From contig NZ_MUXE01000006.1 of the NCBI RefSeq assembly GCF_003063245.1, forward strand, positions 1-64,000: a stretch of 64,000 nt of DNA. The letters are read 5' to 3'. The DNA comes from Arcobacter caeni. GTDB taxonomy: Bacteria; Campylobacterota; Campylobacteria; Campylobacterales; Arcobacteraceae. The notes beneath the pieces are model-generated. The model ran no database searches. It saw only the letters and a list, made by a program, of their open reading frames with translations, and had not been told where the DNA came from. Position numbers and translations under genes: made by a program. Positions 8,271 through 17,344 of this stretch are shown here, one piece after another (position 1 is the first letter of the stretch; the number at the start of each line of letters is the position of its first letter).

Positions 8271-8852
8271 TTATTTTGTAAGTAGATAGTGGTTTAATAA
8301 TTTAGCTAATTCAAAAGCTTTTGAAGTTTGCGGAATCAATGCTAGAGTTGTTTTTGCTTCATTAAATTTTCCTTCATTTGTTAAAAAAAGCGCTTTGTTA
8401 AAAATAGCAAATTCTTTTAATAAAAAATCATTTTGCATAGATAAATTATCTAATTCACTAATATTTTTACCAGATAATGCTGTTTGATATTTTGATAACT
8501 CTTTTAAGAAAGGTACACTTATTTGTATAGCTTTATCTTCCTTTTTTGCTTGTAAATAAAGAGCAATATCATAAAGCTGAGGATTTTTATCTTTTAAAAT
8601 AGCTAATGCTTCTGTATCATTGCTATTTTGAAGAACCTGATTGAAAGCAATATTTGCTTTAAGTTTATTTGATTGTGCTATATTTTCTTTAATAAAAAAA
8701 CTAATAATTCCTACTATTATAATAATCACAAATGCAAAGATTAATGTTTTATATTTTTTAAAAAACCTTTCACTTTTTACGAAACTTTCTAAGAATCTCT
8801 CTTCGCTACTTAGCTCTGTTTTAACATAATCAACATTTTCTTTTATACTCAT
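8271..8852 (-). CDS. YfgM-like membrane-anchored TPR protein
   Basis: A 193-residue protein: cytoplasmic N-terminal stretch (1-32), one membrane helix (about 33-53), then a periplasmic helical domain with TPR-like repeats (for example FNKALFLTNEGKFNEAKTTL). This is the architecture of YfgM, a partner of the SecYEG translocon and periplasmic chaperones. It precedes the BamB-like gene by 8 bases on the same strand, matching the yfgM/bamB association elsewhere. The assignment is from layout and neighbourhood; no single diagnostic residue supports it. Confidence 0.65.
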   Translation of the reverse strand: MSIKENVDYVKTELSSEERFLESFVKSERFFKKYKTLIFAFVIIIIVGIISFFIKENIAQSNKLKANIAFNQVLQNSNDTEALAILKDKNPQLYDIALYLQAKKEDKAIQISVPFLKELSKYQTALSGKNISELDNLSMQNDFLLKEFAIFNKALFLTNEGKFNEAKTTLALIPQTSKAFELAKLLNHYLLTK

Positions 8853-8957
8853 TTTTATAACCTTTTTGAAAAGTAGTTGATATGGTACAAAATTTTTAAT
8901 AAAATCTTACTTTTATCTTACTTTTTGTATAATATTTCTCTATAAATTTACAAGGTT

Positions 8958-10259
8958 ATGAAAAATATGAAGAGATTATTATTAGCTTCTGCGCTTACAT
9001 TGGTTATATCGCAAAGTCTTTTTGCAAATGAGGAAGTTGTTCCTGAACAATCAAGATTTGAGTCATTGTCAAAATTAACAAAAGTTATTGGTACAGTTGA
9101 AAAGTATTATGTTGATGACATAAAATTACAAGAAATTGTTGATAAAGCATTAAAAGGTTTAATGCAAGAATTAGATGCCCATTCATCTTACTTAGATAAA
9201 AAAGCATCAAAAGAGATGTCGATTCAAACTCAAGGTGAATTTGGTGGATTAGGAATAACTGTTGGAATGAGAGATGGAGCTTTAACTGTAATCTCACCTA
9301 TTGATGATACTCCTGCATTTAAAGCAGGGATTAAACCATTAGATATTATTTTAAAAATTGATAACACATCATCAATAAATATGACTTTAGATGAAGCAGT
9401 TACATTAATGAGAGGAAATCCTCAAACAGATATAACATTAACTGTTGTAAGAAAAGGTGAACTTAAACCTTTAGAAATAAAAATGAAAAGAGACATAATA
9501 AAAATACAATCTGTTTTTGCTAAGACAATTGAAAATACAGATTTATTATATTTTAGAGTTTCAAGTTTTGATGCAAAAGTTACAGAAGACTTAGAAAAAA
9601 TTATAACAACTAATAAAACTGCTAAAGGTTTCATTTTAGATTTAAGAAATAATCCAGGTGGATTGTTGTCTCAAGCTATTGGTGTAGTTAATTTATTTGT
9701 TGATAAGGGAATAATTGTTTCTCAAAAAGGAAGAAATGCGGATGATGAAGAAAAATTTGAAGCATCAGCATCTAAAACAAAAACAAGATTACCTTTAGTT
9801 GTTCTTGTAAATGAAGGTTCTGCATCAGCTTCAGAAATTGTAAGTGGATCACTACAAGATCATAAAAGAGCAGTTATTGTTGGTGAAAAAACATTTGGAA
9901 AAGGTTCTGTTCAAGCAGTTTTACCTATTGAAAATGACAGAAGTGAAAATATAAAATTAACTATTGCAAAATACTATTTACCAAGTGGAAGAACTATTCA
10001 AGCAACAGGAGTAACACCTGATGTTATTGTAAATTCTGGAAAAGTAACGCAAGATGATGAAGATAAATTTAAGATTAAAGAAGCTGATTTGAAAAAACAT
10101 CTTGAGGGAGAACTTGAAAAAGTAGGAAATAAGAAAAAAGATGAAAAAGCAATAGCAGATGAAAATAAAAAAGTGATTACTGGTGAAGATGTATTAGGAG
10201 ATAATCAATTGAATACTTCTATTGCTATTTTAAAAAGCTTAATTATAATGAATAAATAA
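8958..10259 (+). CDS. ctpA: C-terminal processing peptidase (S41), CtpA/Prc family
   Basis: A 433-residue periplasmic serine protease. It has a signal peptide (1-23, ending SLFA), a PDZ domain (about 95-170, with FGGLGITVGM) and an S41 catalytic domain. The nucleophile region NEGSASASEI lies at 285-294 and the general-base lysine in GEKTFGKG is K315. The family trims protein C termini in the envelope, for example those of cell-wall enzymes. An Asp/Lys/Glu-rich stretch (about 355-405) follows the protease core. It precedes purC by 11 bases, the order seen in Campylobacter. ATG 8967 is a possible alternative start. Confidence 0.92.
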   Translation: MKNMKRLLLASALTLVISQSLFANEEVVPEQSRFESLSKLTKVIGTVEKYYVDDIKLQEIVDKALKGLMQELDAHSSYLDKKASKEMSIQTQGEFGGLGITVGMRDGALTVISPIDDTPAFKAGIKPLDIILKIDNTSSINMTLDEAVTLMRGNPQTDITLTVVRKGELKPLEIKMKRDIIKIQSVFAKTIENTDLLYFRVSSFDAKVTEDLEKIITTNKTAKGFILDLRNNPGGLLSQAIGVVNLFVDKGIIVSQKGRNADDEEKFEASASKTKTRLPLVVLVNEGSASASEIVSGSLQDHKRAVIVGEKTFGKGSVQAVLPIENDRSENIKLTIAKYYLPSGRTIQATGVTPDVIVNSGKVTQDDEDKFKIKEADLKKHLEGELEKVGNKKKDEKAIADENKKVITGEDVLGDNQLNTSIAILKSLIIMNK

Positions 10260-10270
10260 TAGGAGACTAA

Positions 10271-11224
10271 ATGAAAATAAGTGATATCGTAGCGCTTAAT
10301 CTTTGGCCTGATTCAAAGAAAACAACAACTCAAAAAGGTATTTCTGAGTTAGAAGAGTTAGGTTATAATCTATTTTATATTGGCAAAAATGCAGACCTTT
10401 ACACTTGTCCAGGAGTTGAACCAAAAGTTTTATTAGTAAGAAGTGATAGATGTTCTGTATTTGATATTCCATTAAATCTTTTAATTGACGGAAAAGGTGT
10501 TTCTCAAACTGCTATTTCAAATAATGGTGCAGAATTTGCAAAAGAAGCTGGAATAAGAACAGCAATTTTATCAGAAAAAGTTGATCAAACTTTAAGTATA
10601 GCTCCAAGATGTCAACTTATGGAATTATGCAAACCTTTAGAAGCTAAGGTTGATGGAGATGTAGTTCAATTTGAATTAATTTTTAGAAATTATTTAACTG
10701 GTTCACTTTTTGATGCTTGTCAAAATGGTTTAGACCCATATGGTTTAAATTTACCTTCAGATTTAGCGCAATGGCATAAATTTGAAACTCCAATTTTTAC
10801 GCCAACTACTAAAGGTATTAAAGATGAGCCTTTAAATTCACAAAAAATTAGAGAATTATTTCCTGAAATCGTTTCAAGTCTTGAAAAATTATTTAAAGAT
10901 TTTACTAAGTTTGCACAAGATAGAGGTATTATTGTAGTTGATACAAAGTTTGAAATATTTGTTAATTCTAAGAATGAATGGGTTTTAGGTGATGAAGTTT
11001 TAACACCTGAAAGTTCAAGATTTATTTCAAAAGAAGATTTTGATGCTGCTAATTATATCTCTATGGATAAACAACTTCTTAGAGATTTTGGTAAACAAGA
11101 TAACTGGAAAGAAAAAGCAAAAGAGCTTAAATCTGGTGAAAAATTAGATGTAGTTGTTCCTCAAACAATTAAAGATAAAATTTTAAGTGGGTATACGACA
11201 ATCTTAAATAGATTAAGTAAATAG
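10271..11224 (+). CDS. purC: SAICAR synthetase (purine synthesis)
   Basis: PurC joins aspartate to CAIR with ATP to give SAICAR, step 7 of IMP synthesis. The 317-residue length fits the longer form of the enzyme. Typical motifs include VRSDRCSVFDIPL near 55-67, PRCQLMELCKPL, FRNYLTGS and VDTKFEIFV...LGDEVLTPESSRF in the C-terminal half. The start has an AGGAGA site. purS and purQ follow, so three purine genes form a block, and purF lies separately at 38.3 kb. Confidence 0.93.
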   Translation: MKISDIVALNLWPDSKKTTTQKGISELEELGYNLFYIGKNADLYTCPGVEPKVLLVRSDRCSVFDIPLNLLIDGKGVSQTAISNNGAEFAKEAGIRTAILSEKVDQTLSIAPRCQLMELCKPLEAKVDGDVVQFELIFRNYLTGSLFDACQNGLDPYGLNLPSDLAQWHKFETPIFTPTTKGIKDEPLNSQKIRELFPEIVSSLEKLFKDFTKFAQDRGIIVVDTKFEIFVNSKNEWVLGDEVLTPESSRFISKEDFDAANYISMDKQLLRDFGKQDNWKEKAKELKSGEKLDVVVPQTIKDKILSGYTTILNRLSK

Positions 11225-11284
11225 CCTAAATTATTGTAAGGCAGATTTAGATATAATCGCAAAAAAATAAATTGAAGGTAATAA

Positions 11285-11530
11285 ATGAAAGCAATCGTAA
11301 ATGTAGCATTGAAACAAGGTGTATTAGATGATCAAGGTAAAGCAACTCATCACGCATTAGATACTCTAGGATTTAAAGAATTAGTTAAAAATGTAAGAAT
11401 TGGAAAACAAATTATTATAGAATTAAACTCTACTGATAAAGAAGCAGCTAAAGAAGAAGTTACAAAAATGTGTCAAAAACTTTTAGCTAATACTGTTATT
11501 GAAGATTATGATATAGAAATAGTAGGTTAA
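11285..11530 (+). CDS. purS: FGAM synthase subunit PurS
   Basis: An 81-residue protein with the PurS signature (KAIVNVALKQGVLDDQGKATHHALDTLGF is the usual N-terminal pattern, of which KQGVLDDQGKA is most conserved). PurS bridges the PurL and PurQ subunits of the three-part FGAM synthase and helps channel ammonia. It is one base from purQ, so the two are co-translated. No purL is present in the window. Confidence 0.93.
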   Translation: MKAIVNVALKQGVLDDQGKATHHALDTLGFKELVKNVRIGKQIIIELNSTDKEAAKEEVTKMCQKLLANTVIEDYDIEIVG

Positions 11531-11531
11531 T

Positions 11532-12203
11532 ATGAAAATTTCAGTATTACAATTTCCTGGTACAAATTGTGAGTATGATGCAAAATATGCATTTGAGCAA
11601 TTAGGTTGTGTTGTAGAAATTATTTGGCATAAAGAAAAAAACATACCAGCTGATACTGATTTATTAGTAATTCCTGGCGGATTTTCTTATGGAGATTATT
11701 TAAGAAGTGGTGCAATTGCTAGATTCGCAAATGTTATGGATTCTGTTCAAGCATATGCAGCAAATGGTGGAAAAGTTTTAGGAATTTGTAATGGATTCCA
11801 AATTTTATTAGAAGCAGGATTATTACCAGGTGCTATGAAAAGAAATGATTCTTTACATTTTATTTCTAAATATCATACTTTAAAAGTAATAAATACTGAT
11901 AATAAATTTTTATCTTTAATGAAAAAAGATCAAGTTGTAAATATTCCAGTTGCACATCATGATGGAAATTATTACATTGATGACGCGGGATTAAAAGAGT
12001 TAGAAGAAAATAATCAAATTCTTTTAAAATACTGTGATAAAGACGGGAACTTGGTAAATATGAATGGTTCTTTATTAAATATTGCTGGTATTTGTAATAA
12101 AGAAAGAAATGTTTTTGGTTTAATGCCACATCCTGAAAGAGCTATTGAAGAACTTTTAGGTTCAGTTGATGGTGTAAATATGTTAAAGGGTTTTTTACAA
12201 TAA
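11532..12203 (+). CDS. purQ: FGAM synthase glutaminase PurQ
   Basis: The class I glutamine amidotransferase subunit that supplies ammonia to PurL for FGAM synthesis. It is 223 residues. The nucleophile is C86 in VLGICNGFQ; the His-Glu pair is in MPHPERA near residue 195; the oxyanion strand is VIPGGFSYGDYLRSGAIA. It follows purS directly. Its last codons form the left arm of a hairpin (12191-12227) that reaches into the leader of the next gene. Confidence 0.95.
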   Translation: MKISVLQFPGTNCEYDAKYAFEQLGCVVEIIWHKEKNIPADTDLLVIPGGFSYGDYLRSGAIARFANVMDSVQAYAANGGKVLGICNGFQILLEAGLLPGAMKRNDSLHFISKYHTLKVINTDNKFLSLMKKDQVVNIPVAHHDGNYYIDDAGLKELEENNQILLKYCDKDGNLVNMNGSLLNIAGICNKERNVFGLMPHPERAIEELLGSVDGVNMLKGFLQ

Positions 12204-12227
12204 GGGGTTAATCTCCTATTGTAAAAA
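12191..12227 (+). terminator. intercistronic hairpin after purQ
   Basis: TTTTTTACAATAAGG (12191-12205) pairs with CCTATTGTAAAAA (12215-12227), with one bulged A; the purQ stop codon lies in the left arm. The right arm ends six bases before the next ATG. It could act as a partial terminator or limit translation of the downstream gene. Confidence 0.5.
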
Positions 12228-12232
12228 GTAAA

Positions 12233-13303
12233 ATGCTAAAAATATTAAAACTACTTATCTTATTAAATATTTTTTTATGTGTAAATCTTTTTGCATCAAA
12301 AAGTTTATATCTTTCATACAATAAAATACCAACTAATATTTATAAAAATCAGAAATTTGAAGTTGTAGTAAAAGCTTTAATTACAACAAATGATTTTGAT
12401 TCTTTGTCAACAACTTTTTCTAATTCATCAAATATTACAATCTTAAATCCAAAAAATCCTTGGAAAAAAGTTACAAATGATACCTATGAAAATAGTTATT
12501 ATTTTAAAGTTAAACAAGGAAATTTCAAATTTCCAGAGATTAGTATTGTTTTAATGAATGGCAGTGCGATGATTGATTCTAGCGAATTAAGTCCACCTTC
12601 AATTAGATATTCAGATATTGGAAAAGGAGATGAAAGATATTCAGGTGTAATAGCAGATGATATCTTTTTAAAAGCATATAAGACTAAACAATATAATAAT
12701 AAAGAAGCATTGACGATAATAGATATTGATGCAATAAATTCAAATCTTGAAGATTTTAAACTAAAAGATGTTGAAGAACAGGGTGTTTCTGCAATAAAAG
12801 AAAATAATGAAAATCAAAACTTAGTTTATTATTTTGTTACACCAATATATAAAAAGAAAATGGTTATTACTTATTATAATACCAAAACAAAAAGCTTAAA
12901 GGATTTTACTATTCCTTTATTATTACAAAATGAATTAGTAAGTACGCAAACAGATTTAAATCCAAATGATTCAAGTTTTGAGAAATATAAAAAAATAGCA
13001 TCAACAACCTTTTTTATTCTATTTCTAATATTATTTATATTAAAAAGAAAGAAAATATTTTTATATATTTCATTGATACTTTTGATAATTTCGATTATTT
13101 ATTTTTTACCAAATAGTACGGGAATAGTAAAAAAAGATTCTTTTGTCTATATTTTACCAACAAAAAATTCAACCATATTCTTTAAATTAGAGAATGATCA
13201 AAAAGTTGAGATATTAGAGAGAAAACATGGTTTTATAAAAATTCTAGGAACACAGAGTGATTTTATAGGCTGGATAAAGGAAGAAAGTTTTGGCACGAAT
13301 TAG
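12233..13303 (+). CDS. BatD-like periplasmic/membrane protein with SH3-like tail
   Basis: A 356-residue protein: signal peptide (1-21), a periplasmic beta-rich part (about 22-235) of the BatD/oxygen-tolerance type, two closely spaced membrane helices (about 254-290), and a C-terminal SH3-like segment (about 300-350, ending FIGWIKEESFG). The equivalent gene lies between purQ and plsC in Campylobacter, where it is a periplasmic protein of unknown function. It overlaps plsC by 14 bases, so the two are coupled. The BatD resemblance is weak and is not a functional assignment. Confidence 0.6.
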   Translation: MLKILKLLILLNIFLCVNLFASKSLYLSYNKIPTNIYKNQKFEVVVKALITTNDFDSLSTTFSNSSNITILNPKNPWKKVTNDTYENSYYFKVKQGNFKFPEISIVLMNGSAMIDSSELSPPSIRYSDIGKGDERYSGVIADDIFLKAYKTKQYNNKEALTIIDIDAINSNLEDFKLKDVEEQGVSAIKENNENQNLVYYFVTPIYKKKMVITYYNTKTKSLKDFTIPLLLQNELVSTQTDLNPNDSSFEKYKKIASTTFFILFLILFILKRKKIFLYISLILLIISIIYFLPNSTGIVKKDSFVYILPTKNSTIFFKLENDQKVEILERKHGFIKILGTQSDFIGWIKEESFGTN

Positions 13304-13976
13304 AGGACTTATACTATTTATACAATTTTCAATTACTGTTGCAATAACAGTAGTTTTAATGTATATATTTAAAAATCATACTCATAAAGTAATAAAAGCA
13401 TGGATGATTTTTCAAATATATGTTTTAGGAATAAAATTAGAGACAGAAGGAAAATTAGACGAATCATGTGACATGATTTTATTGAATCATCAATCTTTAC
13501 TAGATATTATCGTAATGGAATATATACATTCAAGGGATTTAGCTTGGGTTGCAAAAAAAGAGATAACAGATTTATTCTTTTTTGGTCATATAATAAAAGC
13601 TCCTCGAATGATTAGTATTGATAGGGAAAATAAAGCAGGAATAATGCATCTTTTTAAAGAAGCTCGAGATAGACTAGATAAAGGTCGACCAATTGCAATG
13701 TTCCCTGAGGGAACAAGAAGTAATGGCAAATCAATGTTAAGTTTTAGACCTGGAGCCAAAATGTTAGCAAATAAGTTTAAATTGAGAGTTCAGCCTATTG
13801 TTTTATTTAATACTAGAAATATTGTAGATTCTAAAAAAATGCTAGCAACACCTGGTATTGTGAAAGTTATTTATTTAGAACCTGTTCAAGCAGATAAAAG
13901 TACAGATTGGTTTGAACAAGTTGAAAAAAAAATGAATGAAGCATTTAACAAAGAGTGTAATAATTATGTCTCTTAA
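13290..13976 (+). CDS. plsC: 1-acylglycerol-3-phosphate acyltransferase
   Basis: PlsC adds the second acyl chain to make phosphatidic acid at the inner membrane. The 228-residue protein has an N-terminal membrane helix (8-27), the catalytic NHX4D motif NHQSLLD (66-72) and FPEGTRS (138-144). Translation starts at TTG 13290 inside the end of the upstream gene. Its own 3' end overlaps crcB by 11 bases. This order (purQ, periplasmic protein, plsC, crcB) is shared with Campylobacter. Confidence 0.93.
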   Translation: MARIRGLILFIQFSITVAITVVLMYIFKNHTHKVIKAWMIFQIYVLGIKLETEGKLDESCDMILLNHQSLLDIIVMEYIHSRDLAWVAKKEITDLFFFGHIIKAPRMISIDRENKAGIMHLFKEARDRLDKGRPIAMFPEGTRSNGKSMLSFRPGAKMLANKFKLRVQPIVLFNTRNIVDSKKMLATPGIVKVIYLEPVQADKSTDWFEQVEKKMNEAFNKECNNYVS

Positions 13977-14352
13977 TTGGAATATGATTTTTGCTATTGG
14001 ACTTGGTGGTTTTCTAGGTGCGATTGTAAGAGCATATGTAGTTCAATTTACAAATAAATATATTCCAATTGAATTTCCAGTTGGAATATTATTGGTAAAT
14101 TTAGTTGGTTCGTTTTTAGCAGGTGCTTTATTTGCGTATTTTTCTACTTATTCTCTTTCAGTAAATCTCAAAGCATTTCTTATAACTGGCTTTTTAGGAG
14201 CTTTAACTACTTATTCAACTTTTGCTATTGAATCTTATTTATTATGGGGAACATCTATATATATTGCTATTACAAATATTACATTAAATTTAGTCGGAAG
14301 TATATTAGTAGCAGGTGGTGGATTTAAACTTATTCATTTCTTTTTAAAGTAA
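13966..14352 (+). CDS. crcB: fluoride channel CrcB/Fluc
   Basis: A four-helix membrane protein of 128 residues, a dual-topology fluoride-specific channel. Signature motifs are GGFLGAIVRA near the N terminus and GFLGALTTYSTF in helix 3, plus NLVGSFLAG. ATG 13966 is preferred to the in-frame ATG 13936. It gives an N terminus typical of the family and only an 11-base overlap with plsC. Confidence 0.92.
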   Translation: MSLNWNMIFAIGLGGFLGAIVRAYVVQFTNKYIPIEFPVGILLVNLVGSFLAGALFAYFSTYSLSVNLKAFLITGFLGALTTYSTFAIESYLLWGTSIYIAITNITLNLVGSILVAGGGFKLIHFFLK

Positions 14353-14416
14353 AAATCACAAATTTTTTTAAGCATTATGTAGTTATAATGACACAAAATC
14401 AATAGAAGGAAATCTC

Positions 14417-14644
14417 ATGAGTATGCCAAGTGGTATGGAATTATTAATGATTGTATTAGTAATATTATTAATGTTTGGAGGTAAAAAAATACCAGAATTA
14501 GCAAAGGGTCTAGGTACCGGTATTAGAAACTTCAAAAAAGCTATAAAAGATGATGAAGATGAAGTAGTGCAAAATAAATCAGATGAGATTGAAAAAAAAT
14601 CTGAAACAACTACAACAGAAAAAAATGAAACAAAACAAGTATAA
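14417..14644 (+). CDS. tatA: twin-arginine translocase subunit TatA
   Basis: A 75-residue TatA/E protein: a short N-terminal membrane helix (about 6-21), the [24 protein letters not shown] amphipathic segment that follows it, and a charged tail rich in Asp, Glu and Thr. TatA forms the variable pore that moves folded proteins with TatBC, which are not in the window. Nine bases separate it from argS, so they are probably co-transcribed. Confidence 0.93.
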   Translation: MSMPSGMELLMIVLVILLMFGGKKIPELAKGLGTGIRNFKKAIKDDEDEVVQNKSDEIEKKSETTTTEKNETKQV

Positions 14645-14653
14645 GAGAAAATA

Positions 14654-16243
14654 TTGCAAAATTTAGTAAAAGAATTTATCGAAAATAAATTAAATACAAG
14701 TATAGTCTTAGAAAAACCAAAAGATTTATCTTTTGGTCACTATGCAACACCCGTTGCATTTTCACTAGCAAAAGAACTCAAAAAATCTCCAATGGCCATT
14801 GCCGATGAATTAGTTTCAAGTTTAAGTAATTCTGATATGTTTGAAAAGGTTGAAGCTGTAAAAGGTTTTATTAATTTCAAATTATCATCATCATTTTTAG
14901 AATCATTAGTTAACGATGCGTTAAATAATAAAGAATCATTTGCAAAACAAACAATAAAAGATGAAAAAATTTTATTAGAATTTGTTTCTGCAAATCCAAC
15001 TGGTCCTTTACATATTGGTCATGCAAGAGGTGCAGTTGCTGGGGATTCATTAGCTCGTGTTGGAAAGTATTTAGGTTATGATATAACAACTGAGTATTAT
15101 ATAAATGATGCTGGTGCTCAAATGGATTTATTGGGTTTATCCGTATCTTTAGCTGCTAGAGATTTTCTTTTTAAAGAAGATGTAGCTTACCCAGAAACTT
15201 ATTATAGAGGTGAATATTTAATAGATATTGCAAATATAGTAATAGAAAAATTTGGAAAAGATATAATTTATGATGAATCTAAATATAAAGATATAGCATT
15301 TTTCTCAAAAGATTTGGTTATGGAAATAATAATTAAAGATTTAAAAGATTTAGGAATTACTTTCGATAATTTTGTATCTGAAAAAACATTATATTCTTCT
15401 TGGGATTCTACAAAAGAAGTATTAGAAAAAAATGGTTCACTTTATTCAAAAGATGACAAAGTTTATTTAAAATCAACTCAATATGGAGATGATTCTGATA
15501 GAGTTGTTGTAAGAGATAATGGAATTCCAACATATTTAGCTGGAGATATTATTTATCATAAAAATAAATATGATAGAAAGTTTGATAGATATATAAATAT
15601 TTGGGGTGCCGATCACCATGGTTATATTCCAAGAGTAAAAGCAGCTGTTGAATTTTTAGGAAATGATTCTTCAAAACTTGAAGTAATTTTATCTCAAATG
15701 GTTCAACTTTTAAAAGGTGGTGAGCCTTATAAAATGAGTAAACGAGCTGGTAATGTTATTTTGATGTCTGATATAACAGAAGAAATTGGGGCAGATGCAT
15801 TAAGATTTATTTTCTTAACAAGAAAAAGTGATACTCATTTAGAGTTTGATATTGATATGCTAAAAAATCAAGATTCTTCAAATCCTATTTTTTATATAAA
15901 TTATGCTCATGCTAGAATAAATCAAGTATTTAAAAAAGCTGAAATTACACAAGAAGAGATAAAAAATATTGATATAAAAAATTTAAATCAAGATGGATTA
16001 AATTTAATTTATGAGTCACTTTTATTGGAATCAATTTTAACTGAAGCTTTTTTAAAAAGAGATATGCAAAAAATAACAGAATATTTATATTCCTTGGCTT
16101 CAAGTGTGCATAAATTTTATAATGAGCACAAAGTTATAGGAAGTGATGAACAAAATATGTATTTAAAAGTTTTAGCAATGGCAGCATTAAGTATAAATGT
16201 TGGTTTGAGTCTTTTAGGAATTAAAGCTAAGGAACAAATGTAG
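14654..16243 (+). CDS. argS: arginyl-tRNA synthetase
   Basis: Class I synthetase of 529 residues that charges tRNA-Arg. It has the N-terminal additional domain, the HIGH motif (GPLHIGHARGA, HIGH at 120-123), the conserved GADHHGYIPR, a KMSK loop (KMSKRAGNV) and the C-terminal helical anticodon-binding domain. The start is TTG 14654; no better ATG is nearby. The last base of the stop codon is the first base of a GTG that opens the next small gene. Confidence 0.95.
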   Translation: MQNLVKEFIENKLNTSIVLEKPKDLSFGHYATPVAFSLAKELKKSPMAIADELVSSLSNSDMFEKVEAVKGFINFKLSSSFLESLVNDALNNKESFAKQTIKDEKILLEFVSANPTGPLHIGHARGAVAGDSLARVGKYLGYDITTEYYINDAGAQMDLLGLSVSLAARDFLFKEDVAYPETYYRGEYLIDIANIVIEKFGKDIIYDESKYKDIAFFSKDLVMEIIIKDLKDLGITFDNFVSEKTLYSSWDSTKEVLEKNGSLYSKDDKVYLKSTQYGDDSDRVVVRDNGIPTYLAGDIIYHKNKYDRKFDRYINIWGADHHGYIPRVKAAVEFLGNDSSKLEVILSQMVQLLKGGEPYKMSKRAGNVILMSDITEEIGADALRFIFLTRKSDTHLEFDIDMLKNQDSSNPIFYINYAHARINQVFKKAEITQEEIKNIDIKNLNQDGLNLIYESLLLESILTEAFLKRDMQKITEYLYSLASSVHKFYNEHKVIGSDEQNMYLKVLAMAALSINVGLSLLGIKAKEQM

Positions 16244-16365
16244 TGAGATGGATTATTACTGTATCAGTTATAATTATTGCATATGCAATTTATACAAATA
16301 ATATGGGTGGGGCAAGAGATGCCGCATCGAATTATAATAAATTGTTAAGAACAGGAGAGAAGTAA
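16243..16365 (+). CDS. small single-pass membrane protein after argS
   Basis: A 40-codon ORF starting at GTG 16243, overlapping the argS stop by one base (TAGTG). The product has one membrane helix (RWIITVSVIIIAYAIYT) followed by a short polar tail (GGARDAASNYNKLLRTGEK). It ends inside a strong terminator hairpin, as a real last gene would. No family recognised. The coupled start and membrane-protein composition favour a real gene. Confidence 0.55.
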   Translation: MRWIITVSVIIIAYAIYTNNMGGARDAASNYNKLLRTGEK

Positions 16366-16380
16366 TTCTCTGCTGTTCTT
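16347..16380. terminator. terminator between argS operon and rsfS
   Basis: A 15-bp stem (AAGAACAGGAGAGAA, 16347-16361, against 16366-16380, one mismatch) with loop GTAA. It lies between convergent transcripts, and the rsfS stop begins exactly at its right edge. Confidence 0.8.
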
Positions 16381-16706
16381 TAGTTTTCTATTGTTGGTAA
16401 TTCAGATAAAAATTCTTCTAATGAGTATTTATTTCTGTATTTCTCACTCATTAAATGAATAAACATATCACCTAAATCAATAATTGTCCATTCGTCATCT
16501 TCATCTACTCTTACAAACTCTTCACCTGTTGGTTTTAACTCTGTTTTTAAGTAGTTTAATAATGCGAATCCATGTTTTGAATTTAATGTTGTAGCAATTA
16601 CAACATAATCAACTATATAGTTTTTTGATGTTAAATCAATAATCTCTATATTTTCCGCTTTTTTGTCATCTAATATTTTTTTTATGTTTTCTAATCTAGT
16701 ATTCAA
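16380..16706 (-). CDS. rsfS: ribosome silencing factor RsfS
   Basis: A 108-residue member of the RsfS/Iojap family, which binds uL14 and blocks subunit joining when nutrients are short. The conserved block is present: NYIVDYVVIATTLNSKH, then DEWTIIDLGDMFIHLMSEKYRNKYSLEE. It lies six bases downstream of nadD on the same strand, a pairing found in many bacteria. Confidence 0.93.
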   Translation of the reverse strand: MNTRLENIKKILDDKKAENIEIIDLTSKNYIVDYVVIATTLNSKHGFALLNYLKTELKPTGEEFVRVDEDDEWTIIDLGDMFIHLMSEKYRNKYSLEEFLSELPTIEN

Positions 16707-16712
16707 AAACTT

Positions 16713-17255
16713 TTACCTTTTTTCTTGAAGATTTAATATATCATCTTTAATTTCTTTTGGAATATAGTCCAAATCAATTTTATCTCTTAATAAGCTAGAG
16801 CTAATATCAATATTTACATCCAAATTTTTAAACTCTTTTGCTTTTTTACTCTCAAACCCTTTTCTTGAAACAATTACAAATTCAACAAGTTCTTTTAGTT
16901 TATCAATTTCATGCCATTTATCTAGATTTTTTAGATTATCCTCACCAATTATTAAATAAATTTTTGATGGATTATATAACTCTTTTAGATAATTTACCGT
17001 GTCAATTGAATAGCTAGTTTTTTGTTGATTTATTTCGTAATCACAAATTTGAACTTTTTCAAACTCTTTAAAAACTTTTTTAAGCAGTTTAAATCTAGTT
17101 TCTGGATTTAAGTAAAAGCTACTCTTGAAAGGATTTAGATATGTTGGAACAACAATTACTGTATTGATGTCTAGCTTTTTTAATGCTTCCTTTACGACTG
17201 TAACATGAGCTACATGTATTGGGTCAAAACTTCCACCAAATATTGCAATTCGCAC
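16713..17255 (-). CDS. nadD: nicotinate-nucleotide adenylyltransferase NadD
   Basis: NadD makes deamido-NAD from nicotinate mononucleotide and ATP. The nucleotidyltransferase motif GGSFDPIHVAHV is at 8-19, with VPTYLNPFK and the ISSSLLR region (ISSS-x-LR) near the C terminus. At 180 residues it is slightly short but complete. It diverges from gap. nadA and nadC, earlier in the same pathway, lie together at 58.7 kb. Confidence 0.93.
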   Translation of the reverse strand: MRIAIFGGSFDPIHVAHVTVVKEALKKLDINTVIVVPTYLNPFKSSFYLNPETRFKLLKKVFKEFEKVQICDYEINQQKTSYSIDTVNYLKELYNPSKIYLIIGEDNLKNLDKWHEIDKLKELVEFVIVSRKGFESKKAKEFKNLDVNIDISSSLLRDKIDLDYIPKEIKDDILNLQEKR

Positions 17256-17344
17256 CTATTTAAAACCTTTGTAATATACTTAAATATTATTATAGCAATA
17301 TTTCGATAAAATATCTACAATTAGATTTATTTAAAGGGAAAAAT

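Noticed and set aside
16380-17255. rsfS and nadD as part of the gap operon.
   Set aside because: They are on the opposite strand and divergent from gap, with a separate promoter region between.
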